Source of the DNA: Phocicoccus schoeneichii
GTDB taxonomy: Bacteria; Bacillota; Bacilli; Staphylococcales; Salinicoccaceae
Direction of reading: 5' to 3'
Assembly (NCBI RefSeq): GCF_014635565.1
Contig: NZ_BMDB01000001.1
Coordinates: forward strand, 62,001 to 126,000
Length of the DNA: 64,000 nucleotides
The notes beneath the pieces were generated by a model that saw only the letters and a list, made by a program, of their open reading frames with translations, had not been told where the DNA came from and made no database searches. Positions within the stretch are counted from its first letter, which is position 1. Each line of letters starts with the position of its first letter. Positions 1 through 9,539 of the stretch are shown here, one piece after another. Both the position numbers and the translations under genes were made by a program.

Positions 1-50
1 AAAGTACTACTATGAATTTCAGGATTTTGTCCTTTATATTCAATTAACAT
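1..50 (-). CDS. Gamma-carbonic anhydrase/acyltransferase-like protein (YtoA type), N-terminal fragment
   Basis: Only the first 16 codons lie inside the window; the gene runs off the left edge. The fragment begins MLIEYKGQNPEIH, which resembles the start of left-handed beta-helix gamma-carbonic anhydrase family proteins such as Bacillus YtoA. An AAGGAG sequence lies about 11 bases upstream of the ATG. The gene is divergent from the hydrolase at 132. With so little sequence, the family assignment rests on resemblance of the first residues and on the neighbourhood. Confidence 0.5.
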   Translation of the reverse strand, partial: MLIEYKGQNPEIHSST

Positions 51-131
51 TTGACATCGAACTCCTTTAACAATATTGTTATACTTAACTTTATCATATC
101 AAATTAACTTTAATTTGTAAGGAGAAAATAT

Positions 132-941
132 ATGTGGAAATGGGAGACAGAATTCACTCCTAAAGGTGCCGTGGTCATTGTTCACGACATGATGGAGCAC
201 CATGAGTATTATTTAAAATTAATTAGTGATTTAAACAAAGAAGGATATCATTGTTTGATGGGAGATTTGCCTGGTGCAGGTCAAACAACTCGTATAAATA
301 AAGGACATGTTAAATCGTTTAATCAATATACAGACCGCATTAAAGAGTGGATAGATATTGTGGATGCGTATGAAGTCCCTACATTTGTGATTGGGCAAGG
401 TCTCGGCGCGTTAATTGTTTTAGAATTAATGAGAAAAGAGACGACAAATATAGACGGGGCAGTTTTACTGAATCCGCTACTTGTATTTAAACAATCATTT
501 ATGAATCGTAAAAACTTACTTAAATCAAGCATTCGTATGACGAGTGATGAGTCGAGATTTAAGCTCGGATTTGATGAGCATAGTTTTACAACAGATAAAG
601 ACTATCTAGAACGTTATCAGTCAGACGATCTCGTCGTTCGTGAAGTGAGTTACAGTTGGTATCAAAGTGTGCTTTTAGAAATGAAAGCCATGCGAGAAAA
701 CATTGATGAAGTTAGAGATATTCCTGTACTTGTGATGTACAGTGAAGAAAATGACATCATAGACGTGAGACAATCTATGAAACTTGTGAATCAAGTGAAG
801 ACAAGTTATTTTCACTCTGTGAAATTATTTGACGTAGAGCACAGCATCTTCCAACGTGAAGATACAGAGACGCCACTTTATTACTTAATGAGATTTTTAG
901 ACGATCAATTATTTGAAATTGGGTTTAATATAAAAAGGTGA
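132..941 (+). CDS. ytpA: YtpA-like alpha/beta hydrolase lacking the nucleophile serine
   Basis: This 269-aa protein has the alpha/beta-hydrolase fold of the monoacylglycerol lipase/lysophospholipase group (YtpA in Bacillus). It opens with MWKW, then a VVIVHDMMEHH strand-loop near residues 14-24 where family members have the oxyanion HG motif. The nucleophile elbow, normally GxSxG, reads G88-Q-G-L-G92, so the catalytic serine position (90) is glycine. The acid region (SEENDIID) and the histidine (DVEH, H237) are still present. AAGGAG precedes the ATG. A classical serine esterase reaction is therefore unlikely; a non-enzymatic or altered role is inference. Confidence 0.8.
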   Translation: MWKWETEFTPKGAVVIVHDMMEHHEYYLKLISDLNKEGYHCLMGDLPGAGQTTRINKGHVKSFNQYTDRIKEWIDIVDAYEVPTFVIGQGLGALIVLELMRKETTNIDGAVLLNPLLVFKQSFMNRKNLLKSSIRMTSDESRFKLGFDEHSFTTDKDYLERYQSDDLVVREVSYSWYQSVLLEMKAMRENIDEVRDIPVLVMYSEENDIIDVRQSMKLVNQVKTSYFHSVKLFDVEHSIFQREDTETPLYYLMRFLDDQLFEIGFNIKR

Positions 942-966
942 ATCAGTTGATTCGCCTTTTTATTTT
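932..966. terminator. Bidirectional intrinsic terminator
   Basis: An A/T-flanked hairpin (arms AAAAGGTGAATCA and TGATTCGCCTTTT) lies between the convergent hydrolase and mnmM genes. It is followed by T-rich sequence on the plus strand and by a T tract on the minus strand, so it can end both transcripts. Confidence 0.75.
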
Positions 967-1514
967 TTCTCAATCACGATCAAGAATGGGGCATTGTTTT
1001 TTTGATTAATAAACTGATACTGTAGAACATTAAATTGTTTTTGATCGAGCTCTGATACATAGTCGAGTAGAGCGTCTCTCTCAACTTTACCATTCTCATG
1101 TCCATGGTAAACTGTGATGATGATTCTGCCTCTCTTTTCTAATAACTGACAGATATTTTCTATTGCGGTTAGTGTCGTATCTGGAAGAGTAGTGATGGTT
1201 TTATCTCCACTGGGTAAATAGCCGAGGTTAAAGAATGCAATTTTTACAGATTCTTTCACATATTCTTTCACGTACTCGTGGCCGTCTAAAATAAGTTCCA
1301 CATCAGTAGTTGTATTCACTTTTGATATGTTTTCATTTGTCGTCTCAAGTGCTGTTTCTTGAATGTCGAATCCATAGATCTTTTTTAGCTTGTTTAATTC
1401 TGATAAAAACACGGTGTCATGTCCATTTCCAACTGTCGCGTCGATGGCGATGTCGCCGTCTTCAATCACTTCTATCGCATATTTCTTACCAGCATCTAAA
1501 ACTCTATCTAGCAT
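960..1514 (-). CDS. mnmM: tRNA 5-aminomethyl-uridine methyltransferase family (MnmM/YtqB)
   Basis: The 184-aa protein is a class I SAM-dependent methyltransferase of the YtqB family, recognised as MnmM, which methylates the wobble uridine intermediate (nm5 to mnm5) in some tRNAs. The SAM-binding loop DATVGNGHDT and the acidic strand YGFDIQ follow the family pattern, and NLGYLPSGDK gives the usual N-L-G-Y-L-P signature. I chose the ATG at 1514 over an in-frame TTG two codons upstream: AGGAG lies 8 bases from the ATG but only 2 from the TTG. Family known, exact substrate inferred. Confidence 0.85.
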   Translation of the reverse strand: MLDRVLDAGKKYAIEVIEDGDIAIDATVGNGHDTVFLSELNKLKKIYGFDIQETALETTNENISKVNTTTDVELILDGHEYVKEYVKESVKIAFFNLGYLPSGDKTITTLPDTTLTAIENICQLLEKRGRIIITVYHGHENGKVERDALLDYVSELDQKQFNVLQYQFINQKNNAPFLIVIEKK

Positions 1515-1621
1515 TTTCAATTCTCCTACAAAATTTAATATTCGGACTACTTCAAAACCTATATATATCTATTATACATTCGCATATAATTAATTCATTA
1601 ATAGATTCCGGAGGTCACAAC

Positions 1622-2812
1622 ATGTTTAAGATGCCTAAGAAGGTTTGGGTACTTGTCATTGGTATGGCAATCAATTTTATAGGGATGAGTTTTCTATGGC
1701 CAATGCATACAATATTTATGTCACAATATCTTGGTCAATCGCTCACTACTGCTGGAATTGTGTTGATGCTCAACTCATTCTTCACTATGGCAGGAAGCAT
1801 GTACGGAGGTCGTCTGTTTGATAAGGTCGGTGGATATAAAACGGTGATGACAGGTGCAATCATCACATTTGTGTCATTAATTGGTCTCGTACTACTTCAT
1901 AATTGGCCATTTTATGCGATCTTCATGACATTGAATGGGTTAGGGAACGGGATGATTACCCCAGCCATATTTGCGATGGCAGGAGTTGTGTGGCCAGAAG
2001 GTGGTCGTAAAACGTTTAACGCGATTTATCTCGCTCAAAACTTAGGTGTATCAATCGGAACGGCAGTTGCTGGATTTATTGCTGAAGTAAATATTGAGTT
2101 TATCTTTATAGGAAACTTTTTATTATTCCTCGTATTTTTAGTCATTGCAGTTACGCAGTTTAAATACGACGGTAGAGATAAAGTCACGGTTACGATACCA
2201 GAGTCAATTCAACTAAATACAGAGCGTCAAAAGAAATATTTCTATGCGCTACTTACGATTTGTGTGATGTTTTTCTTAGCATGGACAGGATATGTACAAT
2301 GGATTACAACATTATCAACTTACATCCAATCCCTCAATATCTCACTCAGTCAGTATGGGTTAATCTGGACCGTGAATGGTCTGTTAATTGTAGTTGGACA
2401 ACCAGTGATTGCACCGATTATAAGACGCTTCCACGATAACTTAAAAATTCAAATGTATATTGGACTCACACTGATGATTGTGTCATTTATCTTTACGGCA
2501 TTCCAATCGACGTTTGCAGGATTCGTTGTTGGGATGATGATCCTAACGTTTGGTGAAATGTTTGTGTGGCCGGCAATTCCAACCATTGCTAATCAACTTG
2601 CGCCAAGTGGAAAACAAGGGGCATATCAGGGTATTGTGAACTCCACCGCAACACTCGGACGTGCAATTGGTCCTCTAATAGGCGGTATTGCTGTAGATGT
2701 ATTCAATATGAGAGTATTATTTATATTGATAGTAGTAATTCTTGTGATTGGATATTACTTCATTGCGATATTCGATCGAAATATAAAGGATGAGTTAAAT
2801 GAAAGCAGTTAA
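1622..2812 (+). CDS. MFS transporter, drug-efflux type
   Basis: The 396-aa protein has about 12 hydrophobic segments and the two-halves layout of the major facilitator superfamily. The motif-A loop between helices 2 and 3 reads GGRLFDKVGGYK. It resembles the YttB/YtbD-like DHA1 exporters of Bacillales, but the substrate cannot be told from sequence. The frame is open further upstream, but GGAGG seven bases before the ATG at 1622 and the start of membrane sequence fix the start. Its last 14 bases overlap the next gene, so the two are probably co-transcribed. Confidence 0.85.
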   Translation: MFKMPKKVWVLVIGMAINFIGMSFLWPMHTIFMSQYLGQSLTTAGIVLMLNSFFTMAGSMYGGRLFDKVGGYKTVMTGAIITFVSLIGLVLLHNWPFYAIFMTLNGLGNGMITPAIFAMAGVVWPEGGRKTFNAIYLAQNLGVSIGTAVAGFIAEVNIEFIFIGNFLLFLVFLVIAVTQFKYDGRDKVTVTIPESIQLNTERQKKYFYALLTICVMFFLAWTGYVQWITTLSTYIQSLNISLSQYGLIWTVNGLLIVVGQPVIAPIIRRFHDNLKIQMYIGLTLMIVSFIFTAFQSTFAGFVVGMMILTFGEMFVWPAIPTIANQLAPSGKQGAYQGIVNSTATLGRAIGPLIGGIAVDVFNMRVLFILIVVILVIGYYFIAIFDRNIKDELNESS

Positions 2813-3260
2813 GAAGTTTTCAGTCGGCTATTTAGAGATAGAATCTAAAGATGGAGCAATTATTTGGATAAAGAAAACAGATAATAAAGTGACAGAAGAT
2901 ACTGATGACGTGATAGAGGAATGCAGAAAGCAGCTGAATGAATACTTTGATGGTAAAAGAACAGAGTTCGATTTCCCAATAAGTTACGACTACGGCACGC
3001 CGTTCCAACAAGAGGTTTGGGACGCACTTCGTGAAATTCCATACGGTGAAGTCATCTCATATAAAGAGCTTGCGACACGTGTGAGAACTGAGCATCATTC
3101 ACGAGCTGTTGCGAATGCAAATGGTAAAAACCCGATTTCAATCGTTGTGCCGTGCCATAGAGTCATTGAATCTTCGGGTGGTCTTGGTGGGTATAGTTCA
3201 GGGCTCGATATGAAACGTCATCTACTGAAATTAGAAGATATTGAGTTGCAAAAAAAGTAG
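2799..3260 (+). CDS. ogt: Methylated-DNA-protein-cysteine methyltransferase
   Basis: The 153-aa suicide enzyme removes methyl groups from O6-methylguanine in DNA and transfers them to its own cysteine. The active site PCHRV is present with C119, preceded by the helix-turn-helix (residues about 85-110, with RAVANANGKNP) and followed by the family GGLGGYSSG loop. Length is typical of single-domain Ogt. It overlaps the transporter gene by 14 bases. The leuS promoter lies over its 3' end. Confidence 0.95.
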   Translation: MKAVKKFSVGYLEIESKDGAIIWIKKTDNKVTEDTDDVIEECRKQLNEYFDGKRTEFDFPISYDYGTPFQQEVWDALREIPYGEVISYKELATRVRTEHHSRAVANANGKNPISIVVPCHRVIESSGGLGGYSSGLDMKRHLLKLEDIELQKK

Positions 3261-3274
3261 CAGTGAATTATAAT
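3246..3274 (+). promoter_or_regulatory. Probable sigma-A promoter of leuS
   Basis: TTGCAA at 3246-3251 and a perfect TATAAT at 3269-3274 are separated by 17 bases. The promoter overlaps the last codons of ogt and starts just upstream of the T-box leader. Confidence 0.7.
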
Positions 3275-3280
3275 TATTGA

Positions 3281-3470
3281 ATAGGAAGTAGTAGCTTAAA
3301 ACGCACTTTTAGAGAGTTAGTGGCTGGTGAAAACTAACAGTGAAATTAAGTGAACTTGTCCATTTTTAAATAAAATCTTATAAATGAAGTTGCACTTAAT
3401 ATAAGTGAATGCGGGTGGTACCGCGGTCATATAGATCGTCCCATTGTCTTTTTTGACAATGGGATTTTTT
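3281..3470 (+). promoter_or_regulatory. T-box leader of leuS (tRNA-Leu sensing)
   Basis: The leader has the T-box hallmarks: an AGTAG loop-E strand near 3287, an AGAGAGTTAGTGG apical region near 3312, and the antiterminator bulge sequence GGTGGTACCGCGG at 3414-3426. A terminator with arms CCCATTGTC/GACAATGGG (3440-3463) and a T run follow. The likely specifier codon is CTT (leucine) at 3355-3357 after the GAA of the specifier loop; this codon choice is my reading of the alignment. Uncharged tRNA-Leu should favour antitermination of leuS. Confidence 0.9.
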
Positions 3471-3494
3471 AATTTTATCTAGGAGGAAAATGAA

Positions 3495-5903
3495 ATGTCA
3501 TTTAACCATCGTGAAATTGAAAAGAAATGGCAAGCATACTGGGACGAAAACAAAACGTTTAAAACAGATGATGCTGATTTTAGTAAAGAAAAATTTTATG
3601 TATTAGACATGTTCCCATATCCGTCAGGTGCTGGGTTACATGTTGGACACCCAAAAGGGTACACAGCAACGGATATTGTTGCGCGCTATAAGCGTATGAA
3701 CGGCTACAACGTCATGCACCCGATGGGGTGGGATGCGTTTGGTCTACCCGCTGAGCAATATGCGATTGATACAGGAAACGATATTCATGAGTTTAACAAA
3801 TTAAACATTGAAAACTTTAAACGTCAAATTAAAGACCTTGGTCTTTCATATGACTGGGATCGTGAAATAGATACGACAGATCCAAACTACTACAAGTGGA
3901 CACAGTGGATTTTCTTAAAGCTCTATGAAAAAGGGTTAGCTTATGTCGATGAAGTGCCTGTGAACTGGTGTGAAGCACTAGGAACAGTTCTTGCTAACGA
4001 AGAAGTAATTGACGGCCTATCTGAACGTGGTGGACACCCAGTTGTACGTAAACCAATGCGACAATGGATATTAAAAATCACTGAATATGCTGAACGTTTA
4101 CTTGAAGATTTAGAAGAGTTAGATTGGCCTGAATCTCTAAAAGACATGCAACGTAACTGGATTGGTAAATCTGAAGGTGCAAACATCGACTTCAAAATTG
4201 AAGGTACTGATCAAACATTCACAGCATTTACAACACGCCCGGATACAATTTACGGTGCGACGTATGCAGTTCTCGCTCCTGAGCATAAACTCGTTGAAGA
4301 AATTACGACAGACGATCAGCGTGCTGAAGTTGAAGCATACATCGAGAAAGCTGCGCACAAATCAGACCTAGAGCGTACTGAACTTCAAAAAGACAAGACT
4401 GGTGTATGGACAGGAGCTTACGCTATTAACCCGTTCAATAATGAAAAAATGCCAATCTTTGTTGCAGATTATGTTCTTGTAAGTTATGGAACTGGTGCAA
4501 TTATGGCAGTACCTGCACATGATGAACGAGACTTTGAATTCGCAACTCAATACGACCTTCCAATCAAACGTGTTGTTGAAGGTGGAGAAGAACTTCCATA
4601 TGTTGGTGAAGGTCCACATATCAACTCCGGGGAACTTGATGGTTTAAATAAAGAAGATGCAATTCAAAAAGCAATCGAAATCATGGAAAACGGAAAATTT
4701 GGTGAGAAGAAAACAACGTATAAGCTACGTGACTGGCTATTCTCACGTCAACGTTATTGGGGAGAGCCAATTCCTATTATTCACTGGGAAGACGGTACGA
4801 CAACTGCCGTCGATGAAAGTGAGTTACCTCTTAAACTTCCAGTGATGAAAGAAATCAAACCTTCAGGCACGGGTGAATCACCACTAGCAAATAACGAAGA
4901 GTGGGTAAACGTTGTACGTGAAGACGGAGTTAAAGGACGTCGTGAGACAAATACAATGCCACAATGGGCAGGATCTTGCTGGTACTACCTAAGATTTATT
5001 GACCCAAACAACGATGAAGCGTTAGCTGATAAAGACAAGCTAAAAAACTGGTTACCTGTTGACCTATATATCGGTGGAGCAGAACACGCAGTTCTTCACT
5101 TACTGTACGCACGTTTCTGGCACAAGTTCCTTTATGATATTGGCGTAGTTCCAACGAAAGAACCATTCCAAAAACTATTCAACCAAGGAATGATCTTAGG
5201 TGAAGGTAATGAAAAAATGTCTAAGTCTAAAGGAAATGTCGTTAACCCAGACGACATCAACCAAACACACGGTGCAGATACATTACGACTATATGAAATG
5301 TTCATGGGACCACTTGATGCATCTATCGCTTGGACTACAAACGGAGTAGACGGATCACGTCGTTTCCTAGATCGTGTTTGGAGACTGATTATTGACGAAG
5401 AAGGTAACGTGAAATCTTCAATTGTTGAAGAAGAGACTAAAGAACTCGAAAAATCATACCACATGATGGTTAAGAAAGTAACAGAGGACTTTGAGAACTT
5501 ACACTTCAACACAGCAATCTCTGCGATGATGGTATTCGTAAACGATGCATATAAACAAGATAAAGTTAACATCGGGTATGTGAAAGGACTTGTACAAATG
5601 CTATCTCCAGTCGTTCCACACATAGCAGAAGAACTTTGGAGCAAGCTTGGTGGTACAGATACTGTAACGTACGAAGCATGGCCAACATTCGATGAAGAGA
5701 AAACAAAAGATGACGAAGTAGAAATCCTAGTTCAAGTTCTTGGGAAACCAAAAGCGAGAATTATGATGTCTGCAGACCTGTCTAAAGAAGAAGTAGAAAA
5801 ACAAGCATTAGAACACGAAGATGTTAAGAAAGAGATCGAAGGAAAAACAGTACGTAAAGTCATTGTAGTACCAGGCAAACTCGTTAACATCGTAGCGAAT
5901 TAA
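3495..5903 (+). CDS. leuS: Leucyl-tRNA synthetase
   Basis: The 802-aa class Ia enzyme charges tRNA-Leu with leucine. The HIGH motif appears as HVGH (residues 49-52) after PYPSGAGL, and the KMSKS loop is exact at 574-578. The CP1 editing domain with [12 protein letters not shown] lies in between, around residues 240-260. The C-terminal region ends in the bacterial LeuRS beta-grasp domain. AGGAGG lies upstream of the ATG. Regulation by the preceding T-box is expected. The gene stands alone between its leader and a strong terminator. Confidence 0.98.
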   Translation: MSFNHREIEKKWQAYWDENKTFKTDDADFSKEKFYVLDMFPYPSGAGLHVGHPKGYTATDIVARYKRMNGYNVMHPMGWDAFGLPAEQYAIDTGNDIHEFNKLNIENFKRQIKDLGLSYDWDREIDTTDPNYYKWTQWIFLKLYEKGLAYVDEVPVNWCEALGTVLANEEVIDGLSERGGHPVVRKPMRQWILKITEYAERLLEDLEELDWPESLKDMQRNWIGKSEGANIDFKIEGTDQTFTAFTTRPDTIYGATYAVLAPEHKLVEEITTDDQRAEVEAYIEKAAHKSDLERTELQKDKTGVWTGAYAINPFNNEKMPIFVADYVLVSYGTGAIMAVPAHDERDFEFATQYDLPIKRVVEGGEELPYVGEGPHINSGELDGLNKEDAIQKAIEIMENGKFGEKKTTYKLRDWLFSRQRYWGEPIPIIHWEDGTTTAVDESELPLKLPVMKEIKPSGTGESPLANNEEWVNVVREDGVKGRRETNTMPQWAGSCWYYLRFIDPNNDEALADKDKLKNWLPVDLYIGGAEHAVLHLLYARFWHKFLYDIGVVPTKEPFQKLFNQGMILGEGNEKMSKSKGNVVNPDDINQTHGADTLRLYEMFMGPLDASIAWTTNGVDGSRRFLDRVWRLIIDEEGNVKSSIVEEETKELEKSYHMMVKKVTEDFENLHFNTAISAMMVFVNDAYKQDKVNIGYVKGLVQMLSPVVPHIAEELWSKLGGTDTVTYEAWPTFDEEKTKDDEVEILVQVLGKPKARIMMSADLSKEEVEKQALEHEDVKKEIEGKTVRKVIVVPGKLVNIVAN

Positions 5904-5920
5904 TAAGATAAAATTACGAT

Positions 5921-5963
5921 ACCCGCTTTACTGAAAAGAGACTCAGTGAAGCGGGTGTTTTTG
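5921..5963 (+). terminator. Intrinsic terminator of leuS
   Basis: Arms ACCCGCTTTACTGA and TCAGTGAAGCGGGT form a 14-bp stem with one wobble pair, followed by GTTTTTGG. Confidence 0.85.
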
Positions 5964-6119
5964 GATTTATCTTGTTGAAAAATTATTTTGAATTTTGAGC
6001 GACAAACGATTCAATTTTGAGCCGACTTTGTCGCAAAAAAATAAACGAGCTAAAATAAAAAAATTATTATATAATACTAATTATTAAAACGCATACAAAA
6101 TCAAAATGGCGGTGGATAA

Positions 6120-6293
6120 GTGAAACATATAGAAGAAATATTATTACTAATCTCATCATTTTGGATGTTGATTTATTTTCATGGATTATGGAATACGGGT
6201 AGCGCAGCTTATAGCCATGTGTTACTTATATTTCCGATCATTTTACTCGTGATATGTTATGTCATTTATTACTCAAAAGTAAATAAAGACTGA
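6120..6293 (+). CDS. Small two-helix membrane protein (57 aa)
   Basis: A 57-codon frame starts with GTG and encodes an almost wholly hydrophobic peptide with two likely membrane segments (about residues 7-22 and 33-51) joined by HGLWNTGSAAYSH. A purine-rich GGCGGTGG sits about six bases upstream, and a TATAAT box lies at 6070-6075. A terminator follows directly. I recognise no family. The signals support a real small gene, but conservation in relatives is untested. Confidence 0.55.
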   Translation: MKHIEEILLLISSFWMLIYFHGLWNTGSAAYSHVLLIFPIILLVICYVIYYSKVNKD

Positions 6294-6328
6294 TGCTATA
6301 CTGCGTGATTGTTGAATAGGTAAAAGAT

Positions 6329-6360
6329 AAAAAAAAGAGCCAGATGGCTCTTTTTATTTT
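6329..6360. terminator. Intrinsic terminator after the 57-aa membrane protein gene
   Basis: The hairpin AAAAAGAGCCA/TGGCTCTTTTT is symmetric with A and T tails, so it could act on both strands. Confidence 0.8.
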
Positions 6361-6405
6361 ATAATATCTTTTAGTTATAATGTAATGAGATTTGGAGGTC
6401 ATTTC

Positions 6406-6579
6406 TTGAATAATAAAGTGCTTATATTATTAACCATCAGTGTGATCATGATTATCATATCCATAACAATTCCAGAAAAACTTGGCGGCTATTTATTCTT
6501 ATTCCGTCTTATTCCTGGTATCATGCTGATCTCTATTGGTTACATTTTATCTAAACAAACAAAGAAAAAGTCCAATTAA
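6406..6579 (+). CDS. Small membrane protein (57 aa)
   Basis: The peptide is 57 aa with two hydrophobic helices (about residues 3-20 and 31-47) and a lysine-rich tail. The longer frame from 6385 would place the ribosome binding site inside the gene; GGAGG followed by seven bases points to the TTG at 6406. Its stop overlaps the stop of the convergent flavoprotein gene by four bases. Function unknown. Confidence 0.6.
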   Translation: MNNKVLILLTISVIMIIISITIPEKLGGYLFLFRLIPGIMLISIGYILSKQTKKKSN

Positions 6580-7823
6580 CTACAGTGCAATCCTGCGACA
6601 TGTCCTGTCACAAGTGCGCTCGTAATATTATACCCACCTGTATACCCATGGATATCTAGGACTTCGCCAGCAAAGTGGAGTCCTTTTATTATTTTACTCT
6701 CCATCGTCTTCGGCGTAATTTCTTTCAAGTTCACACCGCCGCCTGTCACAAATGACTTCTCAATCGACTGCGTACCATTCACCGTGAATTTAAATGATTT
6801 CAAGAATTCTATAATTTTACGTTTATCTTCATTGCTCACATTATGGCCATTAATCGTGTCATCGATTCCTAAATGATGAACCATAAAATCAATCAGTCGC
6901 TGTTGCCCAAGTGGCTTCAAGATATTCTTTATTGACTTATCTTTGTTTTCTTTCACTAGTCTATCTAATTCTTCTATTAATTCACCATTCGACTTTTCCG
7001 GATAAAAATCAATCATCATCATGATATCTTCACGTTTTTGTGATTCTTGTTCTTTAATAACAAACTGAGAACAACGTAGGGCAGCAGGCCCACTCACACC
7101 AAAGTGTGTAAAAATCATATCCATCTGATGTGTAATTCTCGGCTTACCATTTTTCTTTAATACAGATAAAGCTACGTCTTTCAGTGATAATCCTTTCAAC
7201 GTCTCATCTTTAATAAATGGTTCATCAGAAAGAATTGGCACCTCAGTAGGGAATAGTTTCGTCACAGTATGCCCACTCGCTTTCGCAAACTTATGACCGT
7301 CTCCAGTTGATCCTGTCTTCGGAACACTTTTACCACCTGTTGTTACAATCACATTTTCAGCTTCAATCATCTCACCAGACTCTAAACGAACACCTTTTAT
7401 TTTGTCCGCTTCAACGATGAGAGATTCTACTATCGTATTGAAGCGAATGTCGACGTTGTTTTTATCTAGTTCATCTAAAAAAACTTGGAGTACGTCTTTT
7501 GCTTTATTTGAAACTGGGAACATGCGACCGTGATCTTCTTCTTTTAATTTCACGCCACGTGATTCGATAAACTGAATGATATCCTCGTTATCGAACACAG
7601 AAAATGGTCCGTACAAAAACTTTCCGTTTCCTGGAATGTGCTTAATAATTTCCTCGTATGGTAAACGGTTCGTCACGTTGCATCGACCGCCACCGGAGAT
7701 TAGAAGCTTACGACCGAGGTTTTTATTTTTCTCTATTAAAATCGTATCTTTATTATTTTTACTTGCGGTGACGGCAGCCATTAAACCGCTTACGCCGCCA
7801 CCGATTACTATAGTATGTGTCAT
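6576..7823 (-). CDS. HI0933/BaiN-family FAD-dependent oxidoreductase (YtfP type)
   Basis: The 415-aa flavoprotein starts with the Rossmann dinucleotide fold GGGVSGLMAA (residues 8-17), then EKNKNLGRKLLISGGGRCNVTN, the signature of the HI0933/BaiN family. A second conserved block, TTGGKSVPKTGSTGDG, lies near residue 165, and the C-terminal FAD contact GEVLDIHGYTGGYNI is intact. Length is typical. The physiological substrate of these proteins is poorly defined, so no specific reaction is assigned. It is transcribed alone on the minus strand. Confidence 0.88.
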   Translation of the reverse strand: MTHTIVIGGGVSGLMAAVTASKNNKDTILIEKNKNLGRKLLISGGGRCNVTNRLPYEEIIKHIPGNGKFLYGPFSVFDNEDIIQFIESRGVKLKEEDHGRMFPVSNKAKDVLQVFLDELDKNNVDIRFNTIVESLIVEADKIKGVRLESGEMIEAENVIVTTGGKSVPKTGSTGDGHKFAKASGHTVTKLFPTEVPILSDEPFIKDETLKGLSLKDVALSVLKKNGKPRITHQMDMIFTHFGVSGPAALRCSQFVIKEQESQKREDIMMMIDFYPEKSNGELIEELDRLVKENKDKSIKNILKPLGQQRLIDFMVHHLGIDDTINGHNVSNEDKRKIIEFLKSFKFTVNGTQSIEKSFVTGGGVNLKEITPKTMESKIIKGLHFAGEVLDIHGYTGGYNITSALVTGHVAGLHCS

Positions 7824-7904
7824 AGAACTCTTCCTTAAAGTTTTAAATTAGTTTCATTTCTATTATAATATAGCTTAGCAATTAATAGGTAAGAAGGTAT
7901 ATAC

Positions 7905-9539
7905 ATGTCTGAAAATAATAAAATGTATCGTGGAACCTTATTTTTAACAGTTTCCACATTCATTTCTCAGCTACTTGGAATGTTATACATCATTCCATTT
8001 TACGGCATCATGGGTGGCGAGGAAAACTTAGCATTATACGGGTATGCATATACACCGTACACAATTATGCTTTCGGTCGCATCGGCTGGAGTACCTGGAG
8101 CGGTATCTAAATTCGTTGCAAAATACAATGCACTCGGAGCATTTAAAACATCTGAAAAACTCTACAAATCCAGTCTAGTTGTCATGATCACAAGTGGATT
8201 TTTAGTGTTTGGATTATTATGGTTCTTAGCACCATTTATCGCAGATATACAGCTCATCGCGCAAACTGACGCTGAACTTGCATGGAATAAAGCAGATATC
8301 ACAAATATCATTCGCGTTATTTCATTCGCAGTAATCATCGTTCCATTCATGGCAACATGGCGCGGGATCTTCCAAGGATTTGAAAGCTTTGGACCAACAA
8401 GTGTATCTGGAGTTGTGGAACAAATCGTTCGTATTACAGTTTTACTTGGTGGATCATTTATCGCAATTAAAGTACTTGGTGGAAGCATCCAGTTAGGTAA
8501 CCAAGTTGCGGTATTCGCAGCATTTATTGCAGCAATCTCAGCAGCGTTTGTTTTATTCGTCTTCTGGAGAAAAAGAAAGCCACAGATTAAAAAGCAAGTG
8601 GATAGTGATCATACAGGCATCAACTTGTCTTATAAAACAATGTATAAAGAAATTATCACGTATGCAGTACCATTTATTGTTATCGGAATCACGTTCCCAA
8701 TGACAATGTTCATTGACCAGCTCACACACAACAACGCACTTGCAATCGCAGGAGTTGCTGAAGAATATCGCGACGCATGGTTCGGTATGTTAAATATCAC
8801 AACGCAAAAACTCGTAATGATTCCAGTCGGACTCGCAAGTGCATTCGCAATTTCGATTCTGCCGTTCATTACGAAGAGTTTCCAGCAAAAACGTTTCGAT
8901 GATTTAGAGAAACAAGTAAGTTCGATGGTCGTTATGCAAATGTTCTTCGTTATTCCTGCAGCAATCGGAATGATGATCTTAGCAGCACCACTTTATACTG
9001 CATTCTATAGCTTTAACGAAATGGGAATTAAAATCTTAACGTTCTATGCACCCGTATGTATCATCATTTCACTGTTCAGTATGACCGCATCGATTGTACA
9101 AGGTATCGATAAACAAAACTTAACGGTGTTCGTGGTTTTATCTGTACTAGCAACAAAAGCATTATTAAACATTCCTATGATTACGAAGTTTTATACAGTC
9201 GGAGCAACGATGTCAACGATCATTGCGCTCTTCATTGGTGTCATTCTAAACTTCATCATTATCAAAAAATATGGTAAATTTCATTTCAGAAAAATTATCG
9301 GAACACTGTTTGACATTGTCCTATACGGAATTGTCATGTTACTCGCAGTTGAAATAGTGTACTTCTTGTTCATGATGAACTTCGACATCACAAATCGATT
9401 GGTATCAGTCTCATTACTCGCGGTAGCAGTACCTGTAGGAGTGATCGTGTACTTCATCCTGACATTTAAATCAGGACTTGCAGACAAAATCTTAGGAGAG
9501 CGCGCAAATTCAATTAGACGTCGCCTGAAATTCCTATGA
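7905..9539 (+). CDS. ytgP: MurJ-type lipid II flippase (YtgP)
   Basis: The 544-aa polytopic protein belongs to the MOP/MVF flippase superfamily, polysaccharide biosynthesis branch. It has about 14 hydrophobic segments and the family start RGTLFLTVSTFISQLLGMLYIIPFY. Bacillus YtgP serves as a MurJ-like lipid II flippase, moving the peptidoglycan precursor across the membrane. The stop overlaps the start of the pseudouridine synthase gene (ATGA), so the pair is translationally coupled. Staphylococcus and Bacillus have the same neighbours. Confidence 0.85.
   Translation: MSENNKMYRGTLFLTVSTFISQLLGMLYIIPFYGIMGGEENLALYGYAYTPYTIMLSVASAGVPGAVSKFVAKYNALGAFKTSEKLYKSSLVVMITSGFLVFGLLWFLAPFIADIQLIAQTDAELAWNKADITNIIRVISFAVIIVPFMATWRGIFQGFESFGPTSVSGVVEQIVRITVLLGGSFIAIKVLGGSIQLGNQVAVFAAFIAAISAAFVLFVFWRKRKPQIKKQVDSDHTGINLSYKTMYKEIITYAVPFIVIGITFPMTMFIDQLTHNNALAIAGVAEEYRDAWFGMLNITTQKLVMIPVGLASAFAISILPFITKSFQQKRFDDLEKQVSSMVVMQMFFVIPAAIGMMILAAPLYTAFYSFNEMGIKILTFYAPVCIIISLFSMTASIVQGIDKQNLTVFVVLSVLATKALLNIPMITKFYTVGATMSTIIALFIGVILNFIIIKKYGKFHFRKIIGTLFDIVLYGIVMLLAVEIVYFLFMMNFDITNRLVSVSLLAVAVPVGVIVYFILTFKSGLADKILGERANSIRRRLKFL

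Noticed and set aside
960-1520. TTG start of mnmM at 1520
   Set aside because: The ribosome binding site would be only two bases away; the ATG at 1514 has an eight-base spacing.
1310-1621. N-terminal extension of the MFS transporter
   Set aside because: The upstream part is antisense to mnmM, and GGAGG plus the ATG at 1622 give a normal-length transporter.
5132-5644. 170-aa minus-strand frame in leuS
   Set aside because: It is antisense to a highly conserved part of leuS, has no ribosome binding site and low-complexity composition.
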